A DNA stretch of 64,000 nucleotides from Glutamicibacter sp. B1 (GTDB taxonomy: Bacteria > Actinomycetota > Actinomycetes > Actinomycetales > Micrococcaceae), in the NCBI RefSeq assembly GCF_039602135.1, contig NZ_CP125942.1, positions 1,798,001-1,862,000 on the forward strand. The letters are read 5' to 3'. Made by a program: the position numbers and the translations under genes. Under the pieces are notes generated by a model. That model was not told where the DNA came from. It searched no databases and worked only from the letters and a program-made list of their open reading frames with translations. The stretch's first letter is position 1, and each line of letters opens with the position of its first letter. Shown here in pieces: positions 32,026 through 41,485 of the stretch.

Positions 32026-32054
32026 GTCCTCTATTTTGCCATGACCTGACCCAA

Positions 32055-32897
32055 TTACTGGTGTCGAACTAGCCCCAGAGAGTCATACATCGCATTTGTG
32101 ACGTCGATGCGTCGAGCCTCATCCCACGCTTCCCCGCTAAATAAACGCACCTGTTCCACGGCCTGATGGATGAGCATGTGAAGCCCGGAAATCACTGGTC
32201 CTTGCCAGGAGGCGGCCAACTGTGAGGGCCATGGATCGTAGGCGACATCCAGCAAAATTCCGGTGCCGGAACCAATGGTCGGCACCCAACTATCGCCCGC
32301 GCGTGGCGGCAGGGTGCTAAAGACCAGCGGCTGATCGCGCAACTGTTGTGCGAGATCACCAGTGATCGCGGAGACTTCATGAAGCACCGGTTGCAGGCCC
32401 AGTTCTGTGGCCAAGTCCATAGCGCGTTGGGCACGTTGAGCGGTGCGAACCACCAGGCTCACCTGTTTCACGCCAAGCTCGGCGCTGGCGCGCAACGCGG
32501 CCAAGGCAGTATTGCCCGAACCAAGGATCATCGCCTCATCGGTACTGGTGAGCGAAAAATCAGCGAGGGCCCGAACCAGTCCGTCCACATCGGTGTTCTC
32601 ACCAAACAGGGAGCCATCTTCACGCACCACGATGGTGTTCAGGGCGCCGAGCTGTTGCACCCGGGTGGACACCTCGTCCATGAGCGGAACAAAAGCATCC
32701 TTCAGCGGCATGGTGACCGAGCATCCGGCCCAATTTTCCTGACGTAGCCGGGCTACATGCTCGGCACACTGCACCGGCTCAAGGTCGATGGCCTCATAAC
32801 TTAGCTCGGCGCCCAAGAGCTCGTAGGCGGTGCGGTGCAATACCGGAGACTTCGAATGCCCGACCGGATGGCCCAGAACGGCAGCCTGCTTCATCAA
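32055..32897 (-). CDS. aroE: shikimate dehydrogenase
   Basis: A 280-residue NADP-dependent reductase for dehydroshikimate. The substrate loop [18 protein letters not shown] is canonical, the catalytic Lys is in [23 protein letters not shown] carries the catalytic Asp, and [15 protein letters not shown] is the dinucleotide loop. It sits between mltG and aroC, matching the actinobacterial alaS-ruvX-mltG-aro order. Confidence 0.95.
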
Positions 32898-32926
32898 TTC
32901 ATGTACTTTCTACGCTACTCAGGCGC

Positions 32927-34336
32927 TTAGCAAACGCCGGGATTTTGCTCACACCATGAGCGGAATTCAGCTTGGTTTTGCTGATGCTGCGCATAGGTGG
33001 AAGCAAATTTGGTTTCGCCAGTTTCGATGTTGACGGTCACCCAATAGTAGTAATCATTAGCTTGCGGGTTGGCCGCAGCGTTGATCGCCGACGTCGCCGG
33101 TGAGCCGATCGGCGTCGGAGGTAGCCCCTGATGTACATAGGTGTTGTACTTATTCGCCGCGTCTTGCTTCTCGGCTTTGGAGAATTGAAGGGAGTACCGA
33201 TTCAGGCCATAAATCACCGAGGAATCGACCTGTAGCAAACCGTGGGTTTCCTTGTTATTCGGGTTCAACCGGTTTTCGATCGCTCCAGCAACCACTGCGT
33301 AATCCTTTTCGCGGGACTCAGCTTGAAGGATCGAAGCGATTTTCAGGGTGCGGTAACCTTCTTCAAGGTCGCTGATACCGGCTTCCTTCAACGTGGTTTT
33401 GGTGGCGTTGACCAATTCGGTCAGCACGTCCTTAGCGCTGGAATCCAGGGCAAAACGGTACTCCCCGGGGTGCAGCCAGCCTTCAAGGTTCGACACCGAA
33501 TCTGGAAGCCCGAACTTCTCTGGCTGGTTAGCCAACTTTTTCAGGTCATCAAGTTTCAGCCCGGAGCCCTTGGCGATTTCCTCCAAAGCTGCGTTCAGGC
33601 GCAGGTTGGCCTTCAGTCCAATATAGAAGACCTTGTCCGGTCGGTTATTGACCAGAACTTCGGCGGCGTCGGCTGCTGGCATCTGAGATTTGAGCAGATA
33701 GGTGCCGGGGTGAATGACCTTATTGCTCTGGGTGGAATTCTCCACCGCTTTAATGAGCAGCTTGTCGTTGGAAATTACGTCCAGTTCTTCAAGCTTGCGC
33801 GAAATCGCGCCTAAGCCCCAGCCATCTTCCACGGTAAATTCGACGGTGTCGCCGCCCGGACCTGGATAGTCATCGGGGTTGAACTGCTTGACCAGAGACT
33901 TAACAAAGAAGATCGATCCGGCGACAACTAGGGCAAAAATGACCACCGTGGCAAGCATGACTAGGTTGCGCTTGCGTCGGTTCTTTGCTCGACGTTGCTT
34001 TTTGGACACTGAGTTTTCGTGCGCGATCAAACCGCTTGAATGCAGTGCATCCGAGGGTTCGATGCCCGGTTCAACAGCCGGTAGCGCGTCCGGATCGATG
34101 ATCGGAGTCTGTGTGGTGGGTGCCGGCGTCAGCGTGGGCAGGAACTGCGTATGAGTTTCTTCCGACGCGGCACCGGACCCGGAGTCTTCGGTGGTGTTCG
34201 ACAGGTAATGGCCGAGACCGGAGAGCTCCGGTGTTGAAGGTTGCGCGATCGGCAGGCCATGGCCTGCCGCGAAGCTTTCATACAGCGCGCGATGCGTTTC
34301 GCGTTGCCGCTCTTGACGTGCTTCTTCTCGCATCAA
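32927..34336 (-). CDS. mltG: endolytic murein transglycosylase
   Basis: A 469-residue type II membrane protein that cleaves nascent glycan strands. A cytoplasmic N-terminal region of about 120 residues, Pro/Thr-rich and variable, is followed by the basic KKQRRAKNRRKRN patch and one transmembrane helix (about 127-150). The extracellular YceG-like domain follows, with GWLHPGEYRFAL, the catalytic Glu in ASILQAESREKD, the AGAIENRLNP segment and the TPIGSPATSAINAAANPQ motif. It follows ruvX by about 47 nt and precedes aroE. Confidence 0.95.
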   Translation of the reverse strand: MMREEARQERQRETHRALYESFAAGHGLPIAQPSTPELSGLGHYLSNTTEDSGSGAASEETHTQFLPTLTPAPTTQTPIIDPDALPAVEPGIEPSDALHSSGLIAHENSVSKKQRRAKNRRKRNLVMLATVVIFALVVAGSIFFVKSLVKQFNPDDYPGPGGDTVEFTVEDGWGLGAISRKLEELDVISNDKLLIKAVENSTQSNKVIHPGTYLLKSQMPAADAAEVLVNNRPDKVFYIGLKANLRLNAALEEIAKGSGLKLDDLKKLANQPEKFGLPDSVSNLEGWLHPGEYRFALDSSAKDVLTELVNATKTTLKEAGISDLEEGYRTLKIASILQAESREKDYAVVAGAIENRLNPNNKETHGLLQVDSSVIYGLNRYSLQFSKAEKQDAANKYNTYVHQGLPPTPIGSPATSAINAAANPQANDYYYWVTVNIETGETKFASTYAQHQQNQAEFRSWCEQNPGVC

Positions 34337-34383
34337 CTCTCATTTCTCGGTGTGTTCTCGCCGTCGATGGCGAGCTGCCGGAA

Positions 34384-34857
34384 CTATTTCATGACGATCC
34401 GGCTGGCCTGAACACGGACATTGTTCCGGCGCATTTCCAGCACTTGCTGCAGGATCTCGGTGGCAGCGACCTGGTCGACAACCTTCCGATGGTCCTCCAT
34501 CTTACGGCCCGAAGCATGCAACGCTCGATGTGCATTTACGGTGCTCAATCGCTCGTCGACCAGAAAAACCTCAAGCTCGATATTAGTGCTTGCGGCTTCT
34601 TCTGCCAAAGCAATGGCGTAGTCACGGGCCATTTTGGTGGATTCCGTGTCATTTCCGGCCAGTGATTTTGGCTCCCCGATAAAGACTTCACCCACGTTTC
34701 GGTCGGTGATAATGCGCAGGAGCATTCGGCGATCCGAGTTCTTTTTCACATCGCGACGCAGGGTCATCACCGGCGTGGCCAGGACGCCCGAAGGATCAGA
34801 AATGGCGACGCCGACGCGGGCCAAACCCACGTCGACGCCGAGAGCCAATTTAGCCAT
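34384..34857 (-). CDS. ruvX: RuvX/YqgF Holliday junction resolvase-like nuclease
   Basis: A 157-residue RNase H-fold protein. The first acidic residue is in ALGVDVGLARVGVAI, a Glu follows in FIGEPKSLAG and the C-terminal Asp/Glu lie in LVDERLSTVNA and RKVVDQVAATEILQ. In E. coli the family is tied to 16S rRNA 5' maturation as well as to DNA junctions, so the true role is not settled. The start overlaps the alaS stop by 8 nt. Confidence 0.94.
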   Translation of the reverse strand: MAKLALGVDVGLARVGVAISDPSGVLATPVMTLRRDVKKNSDRRMLLRIITDRNVGEVFIGEPKSLAGNDTESTKMARDYAIALAEEAASTNIELEVFLVDERLSTVNAHRALHASGRKMEDHRKVVDQVAATEILQQVLEMRRNNVRVQASRIVMK

Positions 34858-37540
34858 TGGCCAAAGCCGCCCGGATGGCGTCTAGGGCTTCATCGATCTT
34901 GGAAGCGTCCTGGCCGCCACCTTGAGCCATGTCGTCCTTGCCGCCGCCACCGCCGCCGAGTACCCCGGTCGCGGTACGGACCAAAGCACCAGCCTTGAAG
35001 CCGTTGGCGCGCGCATCCTCGTTGGTTACTGCCAGCACCAGTGGGCGGTCATTAGCCACACCGATCAGTACGATCACTGCCGCGTCGCTGCCCAGCTTGC
35101 CACGCAGGTCAAGGGCCATGGTGCGCAGGGCATCGGCGGAGTCAACCACACCGGCATTGTGGGCCAGCAGTCGGGTGGAACCGATGGTTTGGACCTTTTC
35201 CAGCAGGGCTGCTGACTGTGCCAACATGGCCTGGCTCTTCAGTTCGGCGATCTGCTTTTCAGCTGCCTTGAGCTTGGCCACGGTGTCATTGACGCGCTCC
35301 GATACCTGGTTGGATGGCACGCGGAAGAGTCCGGAGAGCTCCGAGACCAGGGCACGCTCGGCTGCCCCGTGACGGAAGGCCTCCATACCGACCAAAGCTT
35401 CAACACGACGGTTACCCGAACCCACCGATGCTTCGGAGAGCAGGGTCAGCTGACCGATGCGGGCGGTGGAGTCGACGTGGGTACCACCGCACAGCTCGCG
35501 CGACCAGGCACCGTTCATCTCCACCACGCGTACGTCGTTGGAGTACTTCTCGCCGAATAGGCTCATGGCGCCCAGCTTCTTCGCCTCGGCCAAGGCCATC
35601 TCATTCGTGATGACCTGGTGGTTGGCGGCGATCGCTAGGTTCACGACCTCTTCAACTTCACTGCGGGCAGCAGCCGAGAGTGCTTCGGCCCACGAGAAGT
35701 CGAAGCGCAGGTAACCGGCCTTGTTGAAGGAACCGGCCTGGGTGGCTGTTGGGCCAAGCAGTTCGCGCAATGCGGCGTGCACCAGGTGGGTAGCGGAGTG
35801 TGCCTGCTCGCCGGAGCGACGGCGTACCGCATCAACCTGGGTGCGTACCAATGCTTCGGCGGGTAGTTCACCTTCGCGCACAATCACCTTGTGCACGTTC
35901 AGGCCCTTGACCGGCGCCTGGACATCGGTGACCTCTAGGACAAAGCCGTCACCGGTGATCAGGCCGCTGTCGCCAGCCTGGCCACCTGATTCTGCGTAGA
36001 ACGGGGTTTCGTTGAGCACCAGGTCGATTTCCTGACCTTGCTCAGCGTAAGGAACGACCTGTCCGTCGCGGATGATGCCGCGGATGGAGGACTCGCCTTC
36101 CAGCGTGTCGTAACCGGTGAAGTGTACGTTGCCGGCCTCCGCCAGCTTGTTGTACACCGACAGGTCAGCGTGACCAGCTTTCTTGGCCTTCGCGTCCTTC
36201 TGTGCGCGGGTGCGCTGTTCGTTCATCAGTTCACGGAAGCGTGATTCATCAACGGACAGGCCAGCTTCGGCGGCGATCTCTAGGGTGAGGTCGATTGGGA
36301 AGCCGTAGGTGTCGTGCAGGGTGAAGGCGTCATCACCGGAGAGGTTGGCGCCTTCTTCCTTGGCGTGGTTCAGTGCTTCATCCAAACGGGTGGTACCCGA
36401 AGCGATGGTGCGACGGAAGGCGCGCTCTTCGGCGTAAGCGATGCGAGCGATACGCTCGAAATCTGCCTCAACCTCTGGGTAGACGCCCTTCATCGCGTCG
36501 CGGGAGACCGGAAGCAACTCTGGGAGCACTTCAGTGTCTACACCCATCAGGCGCATGGCACGCACGGCGCGACGGATCAGGCGACGCAGTACGTAGCCGC
36601 GGCCTTCGTTGCCCGGGGTGACCTGATCGGAGATCAGCATCAGCGAGGAGCGAATGTGGTCAGCGATCATGCGTAGGCGCACGTCATTGGCGTGGTTTGG
36701 ATCGCTCGGATCCTCGGTGGAAGTGTAGGTGACTCCGGCCAGTTGTGCAGCCTTGTCGAGGACCGGACGGACCTGATCGGTCTCGTACATGTTCTCGACA
36801 CCCTGCAGGATCATGGCTAGGCGTTCAAGACCCAGACCGGTGTCGATGTTGCGCTTTGGCAGTTCGCCGGCCACGTCGAAGTCGGTCTTGGAGCGCACTG
36901 CCGAGAGGCGGTACTGCATGAACACGAGGTTCCAGATTTCGATGTAGCGGGTCTCGTCGACCGCTGGGCCGCCTTCTTGGCCGTACTGGGCGCCACGGTC
37001 GTAGTAGATCTCGGAGCAAGGACCGCCGGGGCCAGGCTGGCCGGTGTTCCAGTAGTTATCTTCCTTGCCGGTGCCTACGACGCGCTCGGTAGGGATGCCG
37101 ATTTCTTCTTCCCAGATGCGGCGGGCTTCAACGTCCTTCTCGTCGCCGTCTTCATAGACGGTGACCCAGAGGCGTTCCTTGTCCAGTCCGTAGCCACCGT
37201 CTTCGATGCTGCTGGTGAGCAGTTCCCAAGCGAAGTGGATGGCGTCCTTCTTGAAGTAATCGCCAAAGGAGAAGTTGCCGCACATCTGGAAGAAGGTGCC
37301 GTGGCGTACGGTCTTGCCAACTTCTTCGATGTCGCCGGTGCGGATGCACTTCTGCACCGACGTTGCACGGCTGTAGGGGGCTTCTTCGCGCGCGGTGAGG
37401 TACGGGATGAAGGGAACCATGCCGGCCACCGTGAACAACAGTGATGGGTCAGCTGAGACTAGCGAGGCGCTAGGCACCGCTGTGTGGCCCTTGGAGACGA
37501 AAAAGTCGACCCACCTACGGGCAATTTCCTGCGTTTTCAT
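34850..37540 (-). CDS. alaS: alanine--tRNA ligase
   Basis: An 896-residue class II synthetase with editing domain. The N-terminal catalytic core carries RRWVDFFVSKGH, RATSVQKCIRTGD and GLGLERLAM; the editing and zinc site appears as HSATHLVHAALRE together with CGGTHVDSTARIG. The C-terminal C-Ala domain ends in the Gly-rich GVLGGGGGGKDDMAQGGG segment that binds tRNA. It follows a small membrane protein by 19 nt and overlaps ruvX. Confidence 0.98.
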   Translation of the reverse strand: MKTQEIARRWVDFFVSKGHTAVPSASLVSADPSLLFTVAGMVPFIPYLTAREEAPYSRATSVQKCIRTGDIEEVGKTVRHGTFFQMCGNFSFGDYFKKDAIHFAWELLTSSIEDGGYGLDKERLWVTVYEDGDEKDVEARRIWEEEIGIPTERVVGTGKEDNYWNTGQPGPGGPCSEIYYDRGAQYGQEGGPAVDETRYIEIWNLVFMQYRLSAVRSKTDFDVAGELPKRNIDTGLGLERLAMILQGVENMYETDQVRPVLDKAAQLAGVTYTSTEDPSDPNHANDVRLRMIADHIRSSLMLISDQVTPGNEGRGYVLRRLIRRAVRAMRLMGVDTEVLPELLPVSRDAMKGVYPEVEADFERIARIAYAEERAFRRTIASGTTRLDEALNHAKEEGANLSGDDAFTLHDTYGFPIDLTLEIAAEAGLSVDESRFRELMNEQRTRAQKDAKAKKAGHADLSVYNKLAEAGNVHFTGYDTLEGESSIRGIIRDGQVVPYAEQGQEIDLVLNETPFYAESGGQAGDSGLITGDGFVLEVTDVQAPVKGLNVHKVIVREGELPAEALVRTQVDAVRRRSGEQAHSATHLVHAALRELLGPTATQAGSFNKAGYLRFDFSWAEALSAAARSEVEEVVNLAIAANHQVITNEMALAEAKKLGAMSLFGEKYSNDVRVVEMNGAWSRELCGGTHVDSTARIGQLTLLSEASVGSGNRRVEALVGMEAFRHGAAERALVSELSGLFRVPSNQVSERVNDTVAKLKAAEKQIAELKSQAMLAQSAALLEKVQTIGSTRLLAHNAGVVDSADALRTMALDLRGKLGSDAAVIVLIGVANDRPLVLAVTNEDARANGFKAGALVRTATGVLGGGGGGKDDMAQGGGQDASKIDEALDAIRAALANG

Positions 37541-37559
37541 CGTGTTACGGATGATCCCT

Positions 37560-37769
37560 TCACTTAGTGGTGTCCACGCCCAAGGCGGAACGTAATTCTT
37601 CTTCTCTGGAGCTCATTCCCTGCTGGAAGGCTTCCAGATATTCGGCGACACGGTCGGCATACTTACCGATCTGGCGATTGAGCGCTGCACCGGATTTAAC
37701 TTCAGCGTATTTCTTCGTTGCGAGCACTCCAACGCCCACCCCAATAGAAACCCACAAGAACTTTTTCAT
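37560..37769 (-). CDS. small membrane-anchored protein upstream of alaS
   Basis: 69 residues from the ATG at 37769, which has AAGGAG about 6 nt upstream; a longer frame to 37808 is rejected. An N-terminal hydrophobic segment (FLWVSIGVGVGVLATKKY) is followed by a charged amphipathic helix. It resembles the short uncharacterised proteins regularly found between DUF948 proteins and alaS in actinobacteria. Function is unknown. Because of the conserved place it may act with the neighbouring DUF948 protein; this is inference. Confidence 0.8.
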   Translation of the reverse strand: MKKFLWVSIGVGVGVLATKKYAEVKSGAALNRQIGKYADRVAEYLEAFQQGMSSREEELRSALGVDTTK

Positions 37770-37825
37770 TCTAGTCTCCTTGGCGGCCATCAATGGGCCG
37801 TCTCTCATTCAGCGCGCCGATACGT

Positions 37826-37837
37826 GTTCGATCGAAC
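37826..37837. promoter_or_regulatory. 12-bp palindrome upstream of the alaS unit
   Basis: GTTCGATCGAAC is a perfect 12-bp palindrome about 57 nt upstream of the small membrane-protein gene. The same 12-mer recurs upstream of ruvA (55943-55954). A shared regulator site is possible but not shown. Confidence 0.3.
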
Positions 37838-37847
37838 AGGCTCTGAC

Positions 37848-38219
37848 TTAACGGCTACGGCGTGCCTTACCGCTTGGCTTGGTGTTCATTGCGGCCTTCA
37901 CGCCTTCGGTGAACGCGGCCACCTTGATCAGTGGCTTGCCAACGGTGGCAGCGACCAGTGAAGACAATGCGGAAACATTGGCGGTGGTATCAGAAACGTT
38001 GGTGGTGATCGTATCGACCTTTTTGAGCTGGTCGTTGGTGGTTGCCACGGTGTTGGCAACTTCCCCTAGCAACGGGGTGGTTCCGTCGGACACGTCTTTG
38101 ATCGTGCTGCGAAGCTCGTCGAACACCTTGCCCAACTTGATGATCGGAACGGCCAGTAGCACTACTAGTACTACAAACGCGCCGGCGGCGATGAGCCCTG
38201 CAATATCCGAACCCGACAT
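37848..38219 (-). CDS. DUF948 membrane protein
   Basis: 123 residues from the ATG at 38219 (AGAGGA upstream); the longer frame to 38306 is rejected. One N-terminal transmembrane helix (about residues 6-27) is followed by a predicted long coiled region with many Thr, Val and Ser residues (LRSTIKDVSDGTTPLLGEV...), the pattern of DUF948. It has a basic C-terminal tail. The family has no established function. It lies between the rpsD terminator and the small protein upstream of alaS. Confidence 0.85.
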   Translation of the reverse strand: MSGSDIAGLIAAGAFVVLVVLLAVPIIKLGKVFDELRSTIKDVSDGTTPLLGEVANTVATTNDQLKKVDTITTNVSDTTANVSALSSLVAATVGKPLIKVAAFTEGVKAAMNTKPSGKARRSR

Positions 38220-38296
38220 GTGCTTCCTCTTCTGCTTGGGTTTTTGGTGCCAGTCCACCTTATCGAAGTCTGAGCTCCAAAAGGTAGTTAAGCGAC

Positions 38297-38326
38297 AAGC
38301 CCGCAACCGAAACCGGTTGCGGGCTT
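38297..38326 (-). terminator. terminator after rpsD
   Basis: A 13-bp perfect stem (38297-38309 with 38314-38326) with an AAAC loop, 17 nt past the rpsD stop. The T-rich tail is short, so termination may be partial. Confidence 0.7.
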
Positions 38327-38343
38327 GGAACTAGCGCACGGTT

Positions 38344-38967
38344 TTAGCGTGCGTAGTACTCGACCACGAGGTTCTCTTCGCAGGTCACTGGGATTTCGGC
38401 GCGCTCTGGGGTGCGCACGAAGGTAGCCTGAAGGGCTTCCAGCTTTACGTCCAGGTAGCTAGGAACAGCTGGCAGCACCTTAGCGTGCTCACCGGCTGCA
38501 GCCATCTGGAATGGAACCATCTTTTCGCTCTTCTCGTGTACGTGGATCAGCTGACCCGGCTGTACCTTGAAGGAAGGGCGGTCTACACGCTGGCCGTTGA
38601 CCAGGATGTGGCGGTGCACGACCAGCTGGCGAGCCTGCTGGATGGTGCGGGCGAAGCCTGCACGCAGAACCAGGGCGTCCAAGCGGGACTCGAGCAGTGC
38701 CAGCAGGTTGTCACCGGTCTGGCCGCCGAGGCGCTTTGCTTCCTTGAATGCGTTCAGCATCTGAACTTCGCGGATGCCGTACTGGGCACGCAGACGCTGC
38801 TTCTCGCGCAGACGTACTGCGTAGTCGCTGTCCTGCTTCTTACGGGCGCGGCCATGCTGGCCTGGACCGTATGGACGGCGCTCCATGTACTTTTCAGCTT
38901 TAGGGGTCAATGCAAGGCCGAGCGCACGCGAAAGGCGTACGGTGCGGCGGGCACGGGCGTTAGCCAT
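38344..38967 (-). CDS. rpsD: 30S ribosomal protein S4
   Basis: A 207-residue primary 16S rRNA-binding protein. The N-terminal region (RRTVRLSRALGLALTPKAEKY, RRPYGPGQHGRARKK) is followed by the S4 RNA-binding domain (LDALVLRAGFARTIQQARQLVVHRHILVNGQRVDRPS). It lacks the Cys-rich zinc site present in some S4 proteins. It stands apart from other ribosomal protein genes between rarA and the alaS unit, a usual actinobacterial location. A TAAACT -10-like box lies at 39110-39115 upstream. Confidence 0.98.
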   Translation of the reverse strand: MANARARRTVRLSRALGLALTPKAEKYMERRPYGPGQHGRARKKQDSDYAVRLREKQRLRAQYGIREVQMLNAFKEAKRLGGQTGDNLLALLESRLDALVLRAGFARTIQQARQLVVHRHILVNGQRVDRPSFKVQPGQLIHVHEKSEKMVPFQMAAAGEHAKVLPAVPSYLDVKLEALQATFVRTPERAEIPVTCEENLVVEYYAR

Positions 38968-39155
38968 TGATGTGTCCTTTTCGTTCAGCGACGGTAACTA
39001 CTGGCCTCCAGGGTGGAGAGTGTGTGGGCGTCGCGTCCCTGCTACACTGCAACCTTGCTCCAAATCCCGATCACTCGAATTCTGGGCAGGGCTTGCCAGC
39101 CAAAGATCAAGTTTACACGAAACGCCCTAGGCTCGTGCTGAGGCGTAGCGCACAA

Positions 39156-40568
39156 TTAGCGCCGACGTTGACCGCGCTTGGGGTCCTTGCCACGGATGAT
39201 CTCGCGCAGCCTCGCTAGACGTGGTCCGATCGTTTTTTCTGCACCGTTGACGGTCGGGTCATAGTAGTTGGTCCCCACTAGGTCATCGGGCAGGTACTGC
39301 TGGGCGGCGATGGAATGTGGTGCGTCGTGTGCGTAAATATATCCGACACCGTGACCCAACTGCTTGGCCCCGGGATAGTGTGCGTCCCGCAGATGATCGG
39401 GCACCAGCGAGCCTTTACCTTCAGAGACATCTGCGAGGGCCGCATTGATCGCATTGTAGGAAGCATTGGATTTGGGTGCAGTGGCCAGATGCACGGTGGC
39501 TTGACCGAGCATGATGCGTGCTTCGGGCATGCCGGTCAGCTGTACCGACTGTGCTGCGGCGACGGCGAGGGGCAGCGCGGTGGGATCGGCCATGCCAATG
39601 TCTTCACTGGCCGAAATCATCAGGCGGCGGGCGATAAAGCGTGGGTCCTCCCCCGCTGAAAGCATGCGCGCCAGGTAGTGCAGGGCGGCATCCACGTCAG
39701 AGCCGCGGATGGATTTAATGAAGGCTGAAATGATGTCGTAGTGCTGATCGCCATCCTTGTCATAGCGTTGCACCGCTTGGTCCATGGCCAGCTGAACGTG
39801 ATCCTGTGTGATCTTCACCGGTGGTTCGACGTCTTTACCTGCGGCGTTCCAGGCGACCGCACCGGCGGCTTCTAAGACAGTCAGTGAACGGCGAGCATCG
39901 CCCTGAGCTAGGCGGACAATGGCGTCGCGCTGCTCGTCATCCAGTTCTACCTGGCCGTCGAACCCGCGTTCATCGTCCACTGCGCGATCCAGCAGTTCTG
40001 CCAGATCCCCATCGGTCAGTGGGCGCAGGGTCAGCAGCAGGGAACGAGAGAGTAGTGGCGAGATGACCGAGAAGGAGGGGTTCTCGGTGGTGGCCGCCAC
40101 CAGCACGACCACACGATTTTCCACTCCGGGCAGCAGCGCGTCCTGCTGGGCTTTGTTAAAGCGGTGGATCTCGTCGAGGAACAGCACGGTGGTCAGTCCG
40201 CGTAAATCACGGTCGTCCTTGGCCTGTTCGATGACCCGTCGGACGTCTTTCACGCCGGCGGTAATGGCCGAGAGCTCCACGAATTTGCGGTCGGTGGCTC
40301 GGGCAATGACGTGCGCGATGGTGGTTTTGCCGATCCCCGGTGGCCCATACAGGATGACGCTGGCAGGTCCTGCCGGACCGGTCTCGGGATGTTCAGCCAG
40401 TTGACGCAAGGGTGATCCGGGGCCGAGCAGATGTTGCTGGCCGACCAGTTCGTCGAGGGTGCGCGGGCGCATGCGAACAGCCAAGGGAGGGCGTGGACGG
40501 TTAATCCCACCGCCGTTACGCTCGGCGACAAAGTCATCGTCATCTAGGGCATCGAACAAATCGCTCAC
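39156..40568 (-). CDS. rarA: replication-associated recombination protein A (MgsA/RarA)
   Basis: A 470-residue clamp-loader-like AAA+ ATPase acting at stalled forks. [24 protein letters not shown] precedes Walker A ([17 protein letters not shown]), then Walker B ([15 protein letters not shown]), sensor 1 ([10 protein letters not shown]) and the C-terminal helical oligomerisation domain with [18 protein letters not shown] and YPHAKQ-like [18 protein letters not shown]. Length is normal for the family. It is divergent from dtd and lies about 190 nt upstream of rpsD on the same strand. Confidence 0.96.
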   Translation of the reverse strand: MSDLFDALDDDDFVAERNGGGINRPRPPLAVRMRPRTLDELVGQQHLLGPGSPLRQLAEHPETGPAGPASVILYGPPGIGKTTIAHVIARATDRKFVELSAITAGVKDVRRVIEQAKDDRDLRGLTTVLFLDEIHRFNKAQQDALLPGVENRVVVLVAATTENPSFSVISPLLSRSLLLTLRPLTDGDLAELLDRAVDDERGFDGQVELDDEQRDAIVRLAQGDARRSLTVLEAAGAVAWNAAGKDVEPPVKITQDHVQLAMDQAVQRYDKDGDQHYDIISAFIKSIRGSDVDAALHYLARMLSAGEDPRFIARRLMISASEDIGMADPTALPLAVAAAQSVQLTGMPEARIMLGQATVHLATAPKSNASYNAINAALADVSEGKGSLVPDHLRDAHYPGAKQLGHGVGYIYAHDAPHSIAAQQYLPDDLVGTNYYDPTVNGAEKTIGPRLARLREIIRGKDPKRGQRRR

Positions 40569-40647
40569 CTACCCAGCCTAGCGATACTCTGGGGGTTGGC
40601 GCGCATATGGTGCGCCTCGTTCGTCACAGGCTTAGTAGAAGGACCTA

Positions 40648-41085
40648 ATGCGCGCAGTAGTCCAGGTGGCCTCCACCGCACATGTAGAAGTTGAGCAACA
40701 GATCGTTGGGGAATTGTCCTCACCGGGTCTGGTCGTCTTGCTGGGCATCACCCATGATGATGACCAGGCCACCGCGCGTAAAGTTGCGGAGAAGATTTGG
40801 CGACTGCGGATCTTGTCCGATGAGACGAGTGCCGAAGCGGCTTCGGCTCCCCTGTTGGTGATCAGTCAGTTCACGCTCTACGGGTCGGTGCGTAAGGGGC
40901 GGCGTCCTTCATGGTCTGATGCGGCTCCTGGCGCGGTGAGCGAACCACTGTATGAGTACTTCGTCTCTTACCTTCGGGAGCTGGGTGCTCACGTTGAGAC
41001 CGGACGCTTTGGCGCCATGATGGGCGTTCACTTAGTCAATTCCGGACCGATGACGCTGATTGTTGACTCTGCGGATCTGGCCTAG
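40648..41085 (+). CDS. dtd: D-aminoacyl-tRNA deacylase
   Basis: A 145-residue enzyme that removes D-amino acids (and glycine on tRNA-Ala) from tRNA. MRAVVQVASTAHVEVE at the N-terminus, the catalytic SQFTLYGSVRKGRRPSW segment and the Gly-cisPro loop near the C-terminus are present. The latter reads NSGPMTL where NDGPVT is more usual, but the Gly-Pro pair is kept. AGAAGGACCT precedes the ATG. It is divergent from rarA and convergent with the PadR gene. Confidence 0.95.
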   Translation: MRAVVQVASTAHVEVEQQIVGELSSPGLVVLLGITHDDDQATARKVAEKIWRLRILSDETSAEAASAPLLVISQFTLYGSVRKGRRPSWSDAAPGAVSEPLYEYFVSYLRELGAHVETGRFGAMMGVHLVNSGPMTLIVDSADLA

Positions 41086-41103
41086 ATCCACGGTCAGCCG
41101 GCC

Positions 41104-41433
41104 TCATCTCTCACTGTTTGTAACCAGTTGGGCAAAGCCACTAAATAGTAGTTTTTGCTCGGCAAGCTCGGTGCGACCGACATCGGTCAGTTCGTACACT
41201 TTACGCCCGGGACCGCCCTGCCCCTCTTCCCAAGTGGTGCTGACCACGCCGGATGCCTCGAGCTTGGCTAGGGCGGGATAGAGGGTTGCACCCTTGAGTG
41301 GGTCGAATCCCCTGTCGGTCAGTGCCTTGGCTATGGCGTAGCCATGGGCGGGGCCGGCATCGAGCTGGTCAAGCAAGAGCAGCGGCAACATGGCTCGTTG
41401 CCAGCTCGCGGGAAAGCGTGATTTTGATGCCAT
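41104..41433 (-). CDS. PadR family transcriptional regulator
   Basis: A 109-residue winged-helix regulator: PLLLLDQLDAGPAHGYAIAKALTDRG forms the first helices, GATLYPALAKLEASGVV the recognition helix and GPGRKVYELTDVGRTEL the wing. The C-terminal dimer helix is short, as in the small PadR subfamily. These regulators usually repress themselves and a linked membrane protein gene. It follows the HAAS-like membrane protein gene by 52 nt, with a dyad in the gap. Confidence 0.92.
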   Translation of the reverse strand: MASKSRFPASWQRAMLPLLLLDQLDAGPAHGYAIAKALTDRGFDPLKGATLYPALAKLEASGVVSTTWEEGQGGPGRKVYELTDVGRTELAEQKLLFSGFAQLVTNSER

Positions 41434-41464
41434 GATCAGCCTTTCCCAGACGATAAATTGAAGT

Positions 41465-41482
41465 TTGTAAATTCTTCTACAA
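41465..41482. promoter_or_regulatory. candidate PadR operator in front of the padR gene
   Basis: TTGTA (41465-41469) and TACAA (41478-41482) form a perfect dyad separated by 8 nt, in the 52-nt gap upstream of the PadR gene. It resembles the TGTA-type half-sites described for several PadR proteins. Binding is not demonstrated. Confidence 0.4.
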
Positions 41483-41485
41483 GCA